Shown: positions 1 to 11,595 of the stretch, one piece after another | How the letters are laid out: every line of letters starts with the position of its first letter | Numbering within the stretch: the first letter of the stretch is position 1 | NCBI GenBank assembly: GCA_963556695.1 | Contig: CAUWAG010000018.1 | Location: forward strand, 4,774,001-4,838,000 | Source of the DNA: Anthostomella pinea | Lineage: Eukaryota > Ascomycota > Sordariomycetes > Xylariales > Xylariaceae | Direction: 5' to 3' | Length of the DNA: 64,000 nucleotides | The notes under the pieces: generated by a model | Database searches by the model: none | The model's input: only the letters and a program-made list of their open reading frames with translations | What the model was told of the DNA's origin: nothing | Program-made: the position numbers and the translations under genes

Positions 1-2573
1 GATGTCGGCATTGCGCTGTCGTCAAGAGATTACGGGCGACGTGCCGGTGAAGATGGTCATCGGTCGGCGCATCTATCTTCGGGCAAATCTTCCTCGATAT
101 TTCGAAATTCTGTTCAATGTGGACCAATCAGGAGAGCCTCCCGGACCATAGACCATGACATTGCGAGTTCATTTATTTAGCCGTGGATGTTGCCGCAGAT
201 GAGGTGCAGCTGCCAAGGAAAAATCCCCGGGAGATGGGCCCGCCGCGATAATTCGAGATTGCCGCATGCGCAAGCAAATTCCGTCAATTCCGTCGTCAGG
301 ACGGTCGGAGAGGCAGATAGGCCAGGGCGATGGGCATAATTGAGCAGTTCGAACTTGTCAGATCTGCGCAGATAACAATAAACGAGGGAGAATGGGATGC
401 GTGGTGTCGTTCCCTGGCGAGGCTGGAAGTCTCAGCAGAAACAAACTCCAAGGTGAGTCTGTCTGTGACGACTTGCGGCGGTTGTCTTATCTAGTATTAT
501 GACTAGTAAGGTATGTAGATTTGGTGCCGCCCCTCCCCAGCCGCAAACCTTGTTAGTACGCTTCCCGCATGCACGCGGGAACAATGTCACTTACACTGTG
601 AGGATCCCCTGAATGGGTGCTTACCACGCCAATTCAAAACATTGAATCGAACACGCTATTCGAAGGGAAGATTTGTTCATCCTGCAGATTTACGCATACT
701 CGAATGACGTCGTCGATAACAATACTGTAGGCCTCGGAGCAAGCAAAGCCATGGCATGGAATCAATGAAACATGGAGCAACTGTCGCGAGGTACTGTAGT
801 GGCGCCTAGGTCTGGACCTCAAATGACAACGTCTATGCCCACAATTCCAATCTTGCGCGGGAATGGCGGGTGTGATTCACTGATTCGGATTGATTGACAG
901 ATGAAGTGTTGACTGTGGCTTAGCAGGCCCTTCCTAGGAACTGCTCATGGCTGGTGGTCTAGACGTGCCCGACTCTAATAATTGAATTTAGGTACATCTA
1001 GAAAGGCCACTAGCACTTTGGGGCCGTCTCGTGTTTTGACCGTCTCGTGTTTTGACTTTGACAACTTGATATTTTAAGGTGCTTACCGTAGCGTGGCGCT
1101 CTAGCTACATATGTAAGCTGATGGTGGTGTAGTGGACGCGCGTAACCTTCTAGACTTATTCGTAAAGGGGGCGATAATGCTGACTGGGAACAATGCACTG
1201 CCTGGGTAGGGGAGGTGCTGGGCAACTGTTATGACTTTGGGATGAACCGTTGGCAAACAGCCGTCTTCAGACATCATCATGACAAGTGATTGCCTCTTCC
1301 AGGCTTCACGGTGCCATACCGATTCGGGATGCGTCCTTGCCCTGATTACGCAATGTTGGATCCCCGAATCAGCTGTCCAGCAGCACTGGACGAGCAACAC
1401 CAACAATACTATGCCGCTCCTGACACGGTACTTAGACCGGGAAATGCCCACCAACCAGATTGGAAATGCTTCTCCATCCCGCTTCGTCCGAGCCTGGAGG
1501 AGGGCTCGATTGCACGCCCTGATTGGCCCAGTCACCGCTTTTGATCGGCATCAACGTCTTCGTTTCCACTCGCTTTGGTCCCCGCCTACCCGCCCCCTTT
1601 GCCTCCCCCAAGGGGTTCCCCATTGCCATCCTGCCATCCCACTCAAATTGCTGCCATCCTGCCATCCCACTCAAATTGCTGCCATCCTGCCATCCCACTC
1701 AAATTGCTCAATTGAAGGAGCGAGAGCTGAGCACGTTCTGGTGGCTGGATGTACGGCCAGATTTGGAGGCGCAGGTACAAGTGTGCACAGTGCATAATTG
1801 TTCTATACCACTACACTGTGCGTGTACTGTACGTGCAGGGTAATGTAGTTGCGCTCGTCCACCTAATACAAGCCCCTGTAACCCCAATTTGTCGATCCCC
1901 CTATCAGTCTGTTCCGATTTCGCAACCATTACAATCACAGTTATCTCCACTACATACCCCATTCACTGTTCAGGCCCTTCGAGCCTTGTTGTTTGCAGTG
2001 AATATTGTCTCAGGCCGTCAGGCACCTGCGGAACCTGAGCTGCGTGTGATTAGCGATGGGAATGACTTCTTCCCTCTTCCCTCTTCCCTTTTCGCATTTC
2101 CCACCGTGTTGTGCTAGCACCAAGTGACAACAGTCTCATGGAGGCACGCCGTGCTGTTATTACTAGTACAGTAGGAGACACCGAGCGGCGTCGTGGTGTG
2201 GCCCGGCTCGGCTAGCACCTACTGCATACTACTGCAGAGCTAACATCGATATGGAATATACACATCAATATTGTGCATGTACCTGGCTGCGTACCTGCAC
2301 TGTGCCCTTTCCCTCACCCAATTGAACTTGAACCCACTTGTCCTTTTCCCAATCCCTCCTTTTCGTACCCGCTGCTGGGCGTCCCTGACTCCCTCCACCC
2401 TTCTTTGTAACTCGTCTCCCGCTTTCGTTTTCTCTGTTCTCCCTCAATCCTTTGCCAATCCTTCCTGGCTACACCATCAAATACGCTCTGCCAAGTCAGC
2501 CTCGCCGAGTGCTCTTGCTGTCTTTTTATCGGATCCTCCTCCTTATCATTGAGGTGTCGCTCGTTACACTCGC
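1..2573. other. Intergenic, no recognisable gene
   Basis: Neither strand shows a reading frame with a protein-like domain; the open frames here are short and of low complexity. The only clear structure is a perfect 28-bp triplicate at 1625-1708. The last part, roughly 2300-2570, is pyrimidine-rich (CT tracts), as is common just upstream of filamentous-fungal start codons, and probably belongs to the promoter and leader of the glycosyltransferase that follows. Confidence 0.6.
1625..1708. repeat. 28-bp tandem repeat, 3 perfect copies
   Basis: Three adjacent identical 28-bp units lie at 1625-1652, 1653-1680 and 1681-1708. Each begins GCCATCCTGCCATCCC and ends CAAATTGCT, and the unit itself contains a short internal repeat (GCCATCC/GCCATCCC). 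The perfect identity suggests recent expansion. It lies outside any recognised gene. Confidence 0.95.
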
Positions 2574-4442
2574 TTGCGAGGCCATCAATCCATCATCGCC
2601 CTCGCTCCAGAACAATCATCTCCCTACCATAGTCGAATGCCGCGCCGTATGCCCGCCATTGAAACGACGACGCCCCTTGAGAACGACATACTATACCGAA
2701 CAACCATCCGTGACTCCGTGTCCATCGCCGCAGCGGACGTACAACCTGGAGTCAAGGAAACGCTCGCTCTCCCCTGGCAAGCTATCACCTCGATGACGAT
2801 GGGAGCGAAAATGCCATCTTCGCATCAAAGATTCTTTAGCATGCGGAATCCGTTCTCGAGATGCATTCTCTTCGCGGTCGCGCTGTTGATGCTTCTGGCA
2901 GTAACTTGGAAGTCCGACCGAATAGAGGATGTTGGCACCCAGATCATCAAAGCCGCCGCGACACATCACAAAGGGAGCACGTTGCAGGAGCCGTTGGGGG
3001 ATACCCCCCAGGCTGGCGAGAAGGATATCGTACCAGTTTCGAGCCACAAGATGGACTGCAGCGTCAACACGACCTACATGCAAGAGCTGCAGGCGGCGTA
3101 TGAGCTTCAAGACGGATTCCAGTACCTCAAACGCTATGTCAAGATCAACCGAATGCCCATTGCTCGGAAGTCGATCACCAAGCTGTCTCAGGAATTCCTC
3201 CCCAATACTTTCAAATCTGTCGACCTACAAACCCCCAGCAGCTATGGGTCCGAGAAATGCACCGAAGCGCTTCAGGTCCCTGTGCCCGAATCACCTTATC
3301 CTGCCACCGGTAACTTGTCCGACTTCATGTTTGGTGTCTCGACCACCTTCAAAAGATTCAGCGGCGACAAGACAACTCCTGTCGATGAGTGGACATACTG
3401 GATGACTGATGGCAAGGGAAACTCGAATGGAGCCAAGCTGATCCTCCTGCTCCTGGATGCGACCGAGGAGCAGATCGTTCATGCCAAGACAGTCTTGCAC
3501 CATAACGGGATTGACGCGGACGTGTACCACTCGGATTCCTCCATGGAGATGGCTGTCCGTTACCTCACGCTAATCCCCACGTTGTACAACCACCCCGAAC
3601 GCCGGAATAAGAAGTGGTTAGTCTCGTGTGACGACGATACATTCTTCCCGAATGTGCATGCGTTGACCAAGAAGATGGACACCTACGACTCGAACGAGAT
3701 GCTCTACATTGGCGTCTTGTCGGAAGACGTTAACAACGCCGACCGCCACGGATCGCAGGCCTTTGGTGGTGCCGGCGTGTTCCTCTCAGTGCCCATGGCC
3801 GAACAGATTACCAACGACTACGAGAGCTGCAAGACGGACGAGAAGATCCACGAGTCCAACTCGGGATGGGGTCCACAGGGAGACATCCTCCTCCGCAAGT
3901 GCATCTACGAAAACACGGATGTTCGATTGTCGATTTTGAGAGGTCTTTACCAGCTGGACCTATACGGCGACCCTTCGGGCTTCTACGAGTCGGGTATCAA
4001 GCCCATCTCCCTGCACCACTTCAAGGGTGGCGGGTGGCACAACGCCCTTCCCTGGGAATACACCAAGATCGCCCACATCTGTGGTGAGGACTGCACGATG
4101 CAGCGATTCCAGACTGCAGACGGATTTATCATCTCAGCAGGTTTCAGTGTGGCGCATTATCCCCAGGGCATCAACTTCAATCTTGACCAGATGGAGCGAA
4201 CTTTCGCTGCCGCGCCGCAGGACAAGGGCTGGAACCTGGACTACGTCTTCGACCCCCAACGACCGAGTCTGCTCAAGACCGGACGTAAGATCAGCTGGGA
4301 CCTTCAACAAGCGACGGTGAACGAGGACAACAGTCTTAGCCAGATCTACGTGCGCAAGGCCAATGACTGGAGATGGGTAGACCGGGACGATCAGCCCATG
4401 TCTCAGGTCGACGGTATCATCGAGCTCGTCTGGCTTCCATGA
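2574..4442 (+). CDS. Type II membrane glycosyltransferase, GT31/fringe-like
   Basis: A single open exon of 622 codons. A hydrophobic segment (FAVALLMLLAVTW) at about residues 98-110 follows basic residues, giving the topology of a Golgi type II membrane glycosyltransferase. The lumenal part has the fringe-like core: KKWLVSCDDDTFFPN carries the DxD-type metal/nucleotide-sugar site, followed by a glycine-rich FGGAGVFLS segment and a GPQGD block. These are typical of fungal GT31/DUF604-like proteins, expected to add a hexose to secretory glycans; donor and acceptor cannot be told from sequence. The start is uncertain: in-frame ATGs at 2574, 2637 and 2793 all precede the membrane anchor, and 2793 leaves a short cytosolic tail more typical of such enzymes. 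The C terminus ends in a Trp/Asp-rich stretch with no further motif. Confidence 0.8.
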   Translation: MRGHQSIIALAPEQSSPYHSRMPRRMPAIETTTPLENDILYRTTIRDSVSIAAADVQPGVKETLALPWQAITSMTMGAKMPSSHQRFFSMRNPFSRCILFAVALLMLLAVTWKSDRIEDVGTQIIKAAATHHKGSTLQEPLGDTPQAGEKDIVPVSSHKMDCSVNTTYMQELQAAYELQDGFQYLKRYVKINRMPIARKSITKLSQEFLPNTFKSVDLQTPSSYGSEKCTEALQVPVPESPYPATGNLSDFMFGVSTTFKRFSGDKTTPVDEWTYWMTDGKGNSNGAKLILLLLDATEEQIVHAKTVLHHNGIDADVYHSDSSMEMAVRYLTLIPTLYNHPERRNKKWLVSCDDDTFFPNVHALTKKMDTYDSNEMLYIGVLSEDVNNADRHGSQAFGGAGVFLSVPMAEQITNDYESCKTDEKIHESNSGWGPQGDILLRKCIYENTDVRLSILRGLYQLDLYGDPSGFYESGIKPISLHHFKGGGWHNALPWEYTKIAHICGEDCTMQRFQTADGFIISAGFSVAHYPQGINFNLDQMERTFAAAPQDKGWNLDYVFDPQRPSLLKTGRKISWDLQQATVNEDNSLSQIYVRKANDWRWVDRDDQPMSQVDGIIELVWLP

Positions 4443-6120
4443 GAAGCCTCGCGTGGCTCCTATTCATCGAAGGTCATGAAGATCTAGCGTCCCTCGATGG
4501 TGTAAGAAGGGTGACGTTTGGGGTTTTACGGCTCGCCTTCAGGATACTCGGGATTGGATACTGCCCCGGCCTTGACATGTTATTGATAACCTCGGCTTAC
4601 GAAATACTGTTGCCGATAAACGACTACCTTGCTATCATACCTGGCCCAGCCTAAATTGCCTGGGTAAGCGCCTATCACAGGACCAGTCAAGACTTTCGGC
4701 TGAATAGGCCGTCTGGGTCAGCTGAGGTGTGGCACGGTTCCATGCGCGGCAACATAGCCAGCCGGCGATGGCCTTCCGGTTGACCGGCCGGGTTGCGTCC
4801 CTTTTGATCCTGTTTTGCCCTGCCCTCTCACTGAACACTGCGTCTGCCCCCCCGGCACCCCCGCCCCAAGATCAACGATAATGCATAATATTCTCCATCC
4901 ATCTCCGTCAGTCGAGCCTGTCATGCCGTCATCACCTGCTTCACGACCGGCTCGGCAGCACATTACGATATACCTGCCCTTTGCCGACCCGATCGTCTTC
5001 CTTTCGAATGGCTGAGCTTGGACGAACGCGGCGTTCGGTTGGTGACAGCAGCACCCGACGCACGAAGCATCTACACCATCACATCTTGTCTACTTATGCC
5101 TCTGTCAATACGACGTATACTGCCTGAGATATCCGATAGCGCTTGACGCACGCGGCATCCTATTCGGGGGCTCTCTTCTGTATTATAGATGAGCCACTTT
5201 GAAAAGGCGTTGTTGGGATAGAATTGTTTCTTTGGCTTTTGATTCGTTTTCTTTGTTAGGGGGCCACTGGGAGGACACATGAACCGGGCCTATTCTGAGA
5301 TGAACAGCCCAGGGTCGGGCGACCTCTGGATGAAGGAAGGTTTTACCTGGCTCGACATGCACCGGTTGGTCGGGCGAGAGATGGGTTGACACGTGGACGG
5401 AGATGTGCTGCTTGGAGGACAAACCCACCTCGGTATCGAAGTGCTCGTGTTGAGGATTGCGAGGGTTTGGGGCCTGCGATTGTACATATTTGAGTAGGCA
5501 GGATAATCAATGAAATCAACCTTGACATCAAATCTCGACATTGAACGTGAAAACCCTATACCTTACATCGTGACTCTAGGTAGGAAATGGACATGCGACA
5601 ATTTAGACAGCAAGATTTGTGTGTGGTCGTCCTAGCCACCTGGCAGCTTACTCGCAACCCCATACAGACGCAGTGCTATCTAAAAGAGCCCGAATACTTA
5701 AGAATGTTCCCAAAATCTATGCCCCGTGTTTCTTACTGAGGACGAGTCGAATGTACGAGTCGAGGGGAGAATAGGCGTGTATATTCGGGTACCAACATTG
5801 AACAGGACTGCGCGTTTACCCCGCCAAGTGTAGACGATTAGGTATTGGATTCCAGCCAATCTCAGGCGGCCCTCCACCGCCCACCTTGCCCTCCCCGGAG
5901 AGCGGCAAGAGCGGGATGAATGGCAGTCATTGTTCGAACCCTCTCTGCCCATTCACTTCACCACCACTTCATAATCTACAACCACTGAAGTACCGCAAGC
6001 TGCGACGAAGCTCGACGTCGCCCAAGCAGAACAGAACAGCTCCCAGATCCTTCCTAGTATGCCATATTCGATAGCCTCGTCGCGTATCAGAGATCAGACA
6101 CGACAGATAGGTACCCCGCC
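4443..6120. other. Intergenic between glycosyltransferase and palA
   Basis: No protein-like frame is visible on either strand; the longest frames (81-84 codons) have no recognisable domain. The last 250 bases contain CT-rich and A-rich leader sequence for palA. One GCCAAG hexamer lies at 5823-5828. Confidence 0.5.
5823..5828 (+). promoter_or_regulatory. Possible PacC site GCCAAG upstream of palA
   Basis: The hexamer GCCAAG matches the core GCCARG recognised by PacC, the transcription factor whose activation needs PalA. It lies about 295 bp before the palA start. A six-base match is frequent by chance, so this is only a candidate. Confidence 0.2.
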
Positions 6121-8901
6121 ATGGCCATGCAGAACAGCATCCTCGCGGTGCCCTTCCGCAAGGGGACACAGCTGTCGCTATCCTCAGCCGTGCGACAGTA
6201 CATCTCGACCAAGTATGACCAGCATCCCGACATGTTCCGCCAGGACCTGGACGTCATCGAGGCCCTGCGACGCGACGCCGTCAACGTGCGCGAGCCCCAT
6301 CCCAGCGGTGTGCGCATGCTGCAGGCCTATGCCGGCCAGCTCGTGTGGATCAGTGCCAAGTTTCCCATAGATGTATGTATGCCTACTACATTGGTTGTGA
6401 AGGAGGTGAAGTTAAGTGTGACTTCTGTGAACAGATCGGCGCCGACTTCACCTGGTACCCTGCGCTTGGCTACAACATCGAACGGCCCATCGTCCACAAC
6501 AACCTCCAGTTCGAACTTGCCAATATTCTCTACAACCTGGCGGCGTTGTACTCACACCTCGCCATCGGCAGCAACCGCGCCGACACCGTTGGACTCAAGA
6601 CGGCCGCGAGCTACTTCAGCCATTCCGCGGGCGTCCTCACCCACCTGAAGAACGAAATCATACCCGAGATGCGGACCACTCCCCCCGATGACATGGACGA
6701 GCACACCCTCGACTCTCTGATACAGCTACAGCTGGCGCAGGGCCAGGAATGCTTCTGGCAAAAAGCCGCTATGGACGGCTACAAAGACGCATCCATCGCC
6801 AAGTTGGCCGCCAGGGTGTCAGACCTGTACAACCTGGCCGGTGAGGCTGCCATGCGGTCCGAGGCTATTAGCAGTAGCTGGATCCACCACATGAGTGCCA
6901 AGCATCACCACTTTGCCGCCGCCGCCCAGTATCGCGCAGCTTGCGACTGCTTGGAAAAACGGAAATACGGCGAAGAGGTTGCGAGGCTGAAAGATGCCGT
7001 TGCTTGTGTTGGCGAAGGCCTTAGAGAGAGTAAGGGTGGCTACCTGCACAAGACCGTGGTTGAGGCTCTGAACGTTTTAAAGAGAAGAGTCGAAGAGGAC
7101 TTGAAGCGAGCAGAAAGGGACAATGACGTGATATACCTGAGTATGTTCCAAAACATTTGGAATATTGAGTTGGCACGCCTTGCTAACAGACACTACTACA
7201 GACCCAGTCCCGCCCAAGTCCGAGCTTAAAATCCTCGAGCGTGCTAACATGGCAATCGCTCGAGTACCGCGTCAGGTTTCGGCGCCCTTGGACTTCGTGG
7301 GCGACGATGGCGAGTTCGGACCTGCACAGTTTACCAAGCTGGTTCCTTATTCAGTACACATTGCCGTCTCTATATACGAGGAGCGCAGAGACCGATTGGT
7401 GAATCAGACTATCATCGCCGAGCTCGAGACGTTGAACGAGAGGATACACGAAATCCTCTCGTCACTCAACCTTCCCAGCTCGATACAGGCCTTTGAGAAA
7501 CCACTGGGTCTGCCTGGTACTCTCGTGCAACACGCCGAGGAGATCCGCCAGGCGGATGCCATACATCGTCTGCAAAGAAGCTTCGCCGATATCGACAAGT
7601 TGCGCGCTGCCGATATCGCCCTGTTTGAAGAAGGCAAGGAGTTGCTGCAGGCTGAGGAAGAGGAGGATGTACGTTTTCGCCGAAGATTCGGGACGGATCG
7701 ATGGTCCCGCCCGGAGAGTCGGAACGAGCCAAACCAAGGCGTGAAGCTCTGGAATCAAGTTGCTGAGGCTGAAGGCTGGTTTGGGAACAGTGCCAGCAGC
7801 GATGGTGTTGTGCGTGAAAAGTATTACAGCATCGAGCCTACCCTGGCAATCCTTGCCGGGTCAGATCGTGGTATGATGGACTTCGTGCCTTCATCGCGCC
7901 GCACTGAGATTCCAGAGTCGCTCAAACCCGCTATCGGCCGCTTACGCAGTGCTTACAATGACGTGACACGTCTCGAGAGCCGCCGCCGCAGGAAAGCCGA
8001 GGCCTTGCGCGAAAAGGCGAAGGGTGACGACATCAAATCGGACATCCTAGCCGAGGCAGCGCGACTTGAGCGTAGTCATGCTGTAGCCACCGCCATCGTT
8101 CCCGCACATTTCGAAGACTTCTTCGAGAAACGCCTGGATTCGCTGTATGAACCGGACCTTGAACTAGTGCAGAAGGAGGGTGCGGACCAGGAGAAGCTCA
8201 TCTCGGATTTGATACGGGTGAATCGCGAATTCGAGAGCCAAAAGAAGATGATGGGCGACAAGGGTAATCGGGAAAGAGAGCAGGCTCTACAGAAGCTCGA
8301 GAATGCGTACTATAAGTACAAGGAGCTCATCAGCAACGTGGAGGTCGGCCGGAAATTCTATAACGACTTGAGCCGCATCGTTGGTGGTTTCCGGGACGGC
8401 GCAAGGACGTTCGTGACGGAGAGGAGGCGTGAGGCACGTATGCTTGAGGACGAGCTGAGCATGCCGCCTTTAAACAACCTCAGTCTGGGGCAGCAGGGCC
8501 AAGCGCAGCCGTTGCCGGCATCGGCTGGGGGTTGGAACGGCGCGTCCAGCTATCAGTCACCTCCCCAGCATCAACATCAGCACCAGCCTCCACCACCCCA
8601 GCCGCAGGCATCTAACTCGTACTTCGGTAACCAGCCAGCGGCGGCGCCACCATCACGCAAGCAGGTCCACAGTCCGGCCGAGGCACAGATCCAGTCCTGG
8701 GCGCCCGCCGGCGAGACCGTGGCCCCTCAGCCGCAACAGCCACGCGCGAACCCCATGCAAGCTATTTGGAATCAGGATATGCCAATCAAGTTTGCCGGCA
8801 CGCCGCCTGCTGCCGGGCCTAGTGCAGGTGTGGGTGCTCCGCAGGGCGGTAAGAAACCCAGTGGGACCTGGGATCCGAACAGCGGGATACGGTTCGGTTA
8901 G
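6121..8901 (+). CDS. palA: pH-response regulator PalA/Rim20 (BRO1-domain ESCRT-associated protein)
   Basis: Three exons: 6121-6372, 6435-7140 and 7202-8901, with GT-AG introns of 62 and 61 bp, giving 885 residues. The N terminus (NSILAVPFRKGTQLSL) and the blocks IGADFTWYPALGYN and QECFWQKAAMDGYKDASIAK, the last two after the first splice, are characteristic of the BRO1 domain of PalA/Rim20 rather than of Bro1/BroA itself. A coiled-coil V-like domain follows (about residues 400-720), then a Gln/Pro-rich tail ending WDPNSGIRFG, a conserved PalA C terminus. PalA binds YPX(L/I) motifs in PacC and recruits it to the ESCRT-III (Vps32)/PalB proteolysis complex under alkaline conditions, at endosomal or plasma membranes. 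Family assignment is firm; introns are inferred but keep the frame and restore conserved residues (FPID-IGAD, IYL-N-PVPP). Confidence 0.95.
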
Positions 8902-10637
8902 GAGCCGAATACGTCGCAGTTTAGGCGGGAGAAGTGAGTTGAGCGGTGTGGAATCATTGGGGATGGGCTGATGCTGGTTGTTGGTGGTGAGTAAGGGGGT
9001 GGGGATGCTTTCAAAAAGGGGAACAGGATAGCAGATTCGTGATGTATTAGGCGAAGGCCCTGCGATACGATTTTGTGTTGAAGCAATGAGGATGAGGTTT
9101 ACATAGCGTTGTCGGGGTAAAAGCATGTGGCATAGCATAATATCCTGCTTAAAGAAGTCATGAGATCAGGCAGGCAGGCTCGGGAAATAACCTTCCATAG
9201 CCCAATCAGCCACCCTACCCTTAATTTTTTCTCGTCCATTTCTCGATGACAACATCAATAACATCTGCTTTTCTTTATATCAATCAAGGCAGTATTGCAA
9301 GCGCTTTCTGTCAGTATTTTTGAAAATATTTATTTCCATCTCAACCAAGGTGCTAAGCCAGGCGAAACTCTCACTTCCATACCTCACGGTGGGCCATGGA
9401 AGATTATTTCCCGAGCCCGCCTGTCAGGTTACTTATACATGGAAGCCGTTCATTGGGTATATTGACCTGACTCATCGTTTAGTCTGCTGTGGTTCGATTC
9501 GAATGTATCCCTTGACTTAGGTTCGCTACTCTAATAGGGAGCTTTGCCCGGGCATATATGAGCTCCCTCGCAACTTGCCGTATGGTACGCTCGTTCATAG
9601 CATCGTCCGGTCGTAATACGGTCCCCTGGAGGCGACTCCTTCTGCGACGATACCCTTCCTCTCAGGAACAACGAGCTTTATCAACGCTGGTGGTGAAATC
9701 TTGGCGTTTTGTTTAACGAGATAGGACTACTCACTCCCTTGGCTCAGAGATGCTCCAATGGCACTGCGATTGTCATATGGGCTAAATACGTTGTGTCTAA
9801 GGTGCAGCTGTCTTCCTCTTCAACTTTACTCAACTACCGTAGTCCGAGTCGCACGTGTCGCGTCAAGTACTTAAGATGCGAGCAGTATGAGGCGACGCGG
9901 CTATTACCTCGGACATCCCTGAGCAACATTCCCAGTACGTAGTATGAGATCACTTGGGACTGCTAGATCGAGTGAGTAGTTCAAAGTTGATGTCGTTAAC
10001 CCTAAAGTCACTATGCAGCCACGCATGAAAGATAGGGAATTGGCAACTTCGCTTTACTATTGAAGACGACGTCATGAATCGTGGGGGCACGGACCGCATA
10101 TCAACTCGACAACTAAGGAACCCTGCGACTCGGCGAGGCGTGCGGCTCCCCTGTCGTCGCCGCGATCTCGTATACCGATCAAGATGGGATCGTCATGCGC
10201 CGGAAGCCCCACTGGGCGAGAGGCTCTGCCAGAAATGACATAAGCACAAGTCGTGGCTCCGACGAGTGGTTGTAGGAATCTTGAGCAAGTTGTTGAAAAG
10301 TAGAAACTTGGTTTTTTGACCAGCCGTGTTGCTGTCCAGGTCCTGGCTCAGCCCCGGCACTCGGATATGAGATCCACCACGGGCGTGACCTCAGAGCCGG
10401 ACATGACGACGACCGTCGCCAAGGGAGAGAGCTCGATAGGGGAACAGGCACGATAATGGCAAGGGGGGCATTACGACGCCGAAGGACGATGAAAAGCTTA
10501 AAGGTTCCCGAGCTGGCCTTGTTGGGAACTTGAGATGATTCTCGAAGCAGCCGCGCCATCTTGCTCTCTCGAAGTCTGAAGTCTCCCTGTACAACCCTTC
10601 CCGAGATACATAGAGATCCAGCCTCAAGACCCTCAAG
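8902..10637. other. Intergenic, no gene seen
   Basis: No frame on either strand resembles a protein family. The stretch holds the 3' flank of palA and the promoter of the small secreted-protein gene. The minus-strand frame at 10179-10898 is a shadow of that gene and its CA repeat. Confidence 0.5.
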
Positions 10638-11400
10638 ATGAAGTCCTCCTTTTTCACCTTTTTCACCTTTTTGGCCTTCGGCGGCTTCCTGGCCAGCACC
10701 GTCGCCAATCCCGTGGCTATCGACAGCGGCCTCGAGGCACGCCAGGAAAGCACCGACGATATCGGAGCCACGCTCGACACGCTGTTTTCCCAGATTCAGG
10801 AGAACACGGCCAAGATCAGTGAGTTCACACACACACACACACACACACACACAGCAAGCCAGCAGGAGGTAGTCAAGTAAAGCAAGACCGGCTAACAACG
10901 AGTAGACGAGACGGTTATCGCCGTCCCCACGAACGCAACCGAGCAGGAGTCCGCCGCCGCTGCCGCCGAGATCGGCCCCCTCTTCGACGCCATAACCGCT
11001 CTCGTGGCGGCGGCACAGTCCGGCATCACGGCGACGCAGTCGAATGCTACGAAGCGCGCCGCTCTGGCTAGTCGCCAGACGACGTGTGATGCGCAGTGCA
11101 TCGCCGACAAGATCAACGCGATTATTGCTGAGGTTATCGCTACTATCAAGCTTGCTATCTCTAAGCTTGGTCTCGGTATGTTTATGTTACTCGCTTGTGG
11201 TACTTTGATGAATTATGGTTCATGGCATGCTGACGAGATGGACAGTTCGTCTTCTGATCTACGTGACGCCGCTGGCTTTGGGCATCGCGGCCCTCGTTGC
11301 GGCGCTGGGACTTATTGTTGGTGGGCTTTTGTTCTTGGTTGCGGGTCTCTTGACGGAGCTGCTTGGGCTTGTTGGTGTTGGGCCTCTTGCTGGCGTATGA
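10638..11400 (+). CDS. Small secreted or surface protein with hydrophobic C terminus
   Basis: Three exons: 10638-10818, 10906-11175 and 11246-11400, giving 201 residues. The introns are 87 and 70 bp; the first has a GCTAAC branch site and contains a (CA)14 tract. The N terminus is a clear signal peptide (KSSFFTFFTFLAFGGFLA, then a likely cut near ASTVA-NP). The mature part is Ala/Thr-rich, has two N-glycosylation sequons (NET and NAT), a Cys pair in TCDAQC, and a C-terminal 55-residue stretch of Leu/Val/Gly hydrophobic helices. Similar small fungal proteins are usually annotated as hypothetical secreted or cell-wall proteins; I cannot assign a function. The hydrophobic end could be a membrane anchor. 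Confidence 0.7.
10826..10853. repeat. (CA)14 microsatellite inside intron 1
   Basis: An uninterrupted CA dinucleotide run starts seven bases after the 5' splice site of the first intron of the small secreted-protein gene. Length changes here would alter intron size without touching coding sequence. Confidence 0.95.
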
Positions 11401-11595
11401 TGGGTGTCTTAAGGTTTGCATAGGGAACTCGATATATTAGAACAGGTTTAAGACGGCTAGCTATAATGGAATCCACATCTAAGTACACTCATCTGGACCT
11501 CCAGGGGTACCTGCTCGAGCCATCCAATTCCGATGGCCGACTGGCCCACCACACATCCTGACAATACGCGATAAAAGGAAAAGGTGTCAAAGGAA

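Noticed and set aside
10179..10898. 239-codon minus-strand frame
   Set aside because: It spans the CA microsatellite and the antisense of a spliced secreted-protein gene; the plus strand explains the sequence better.
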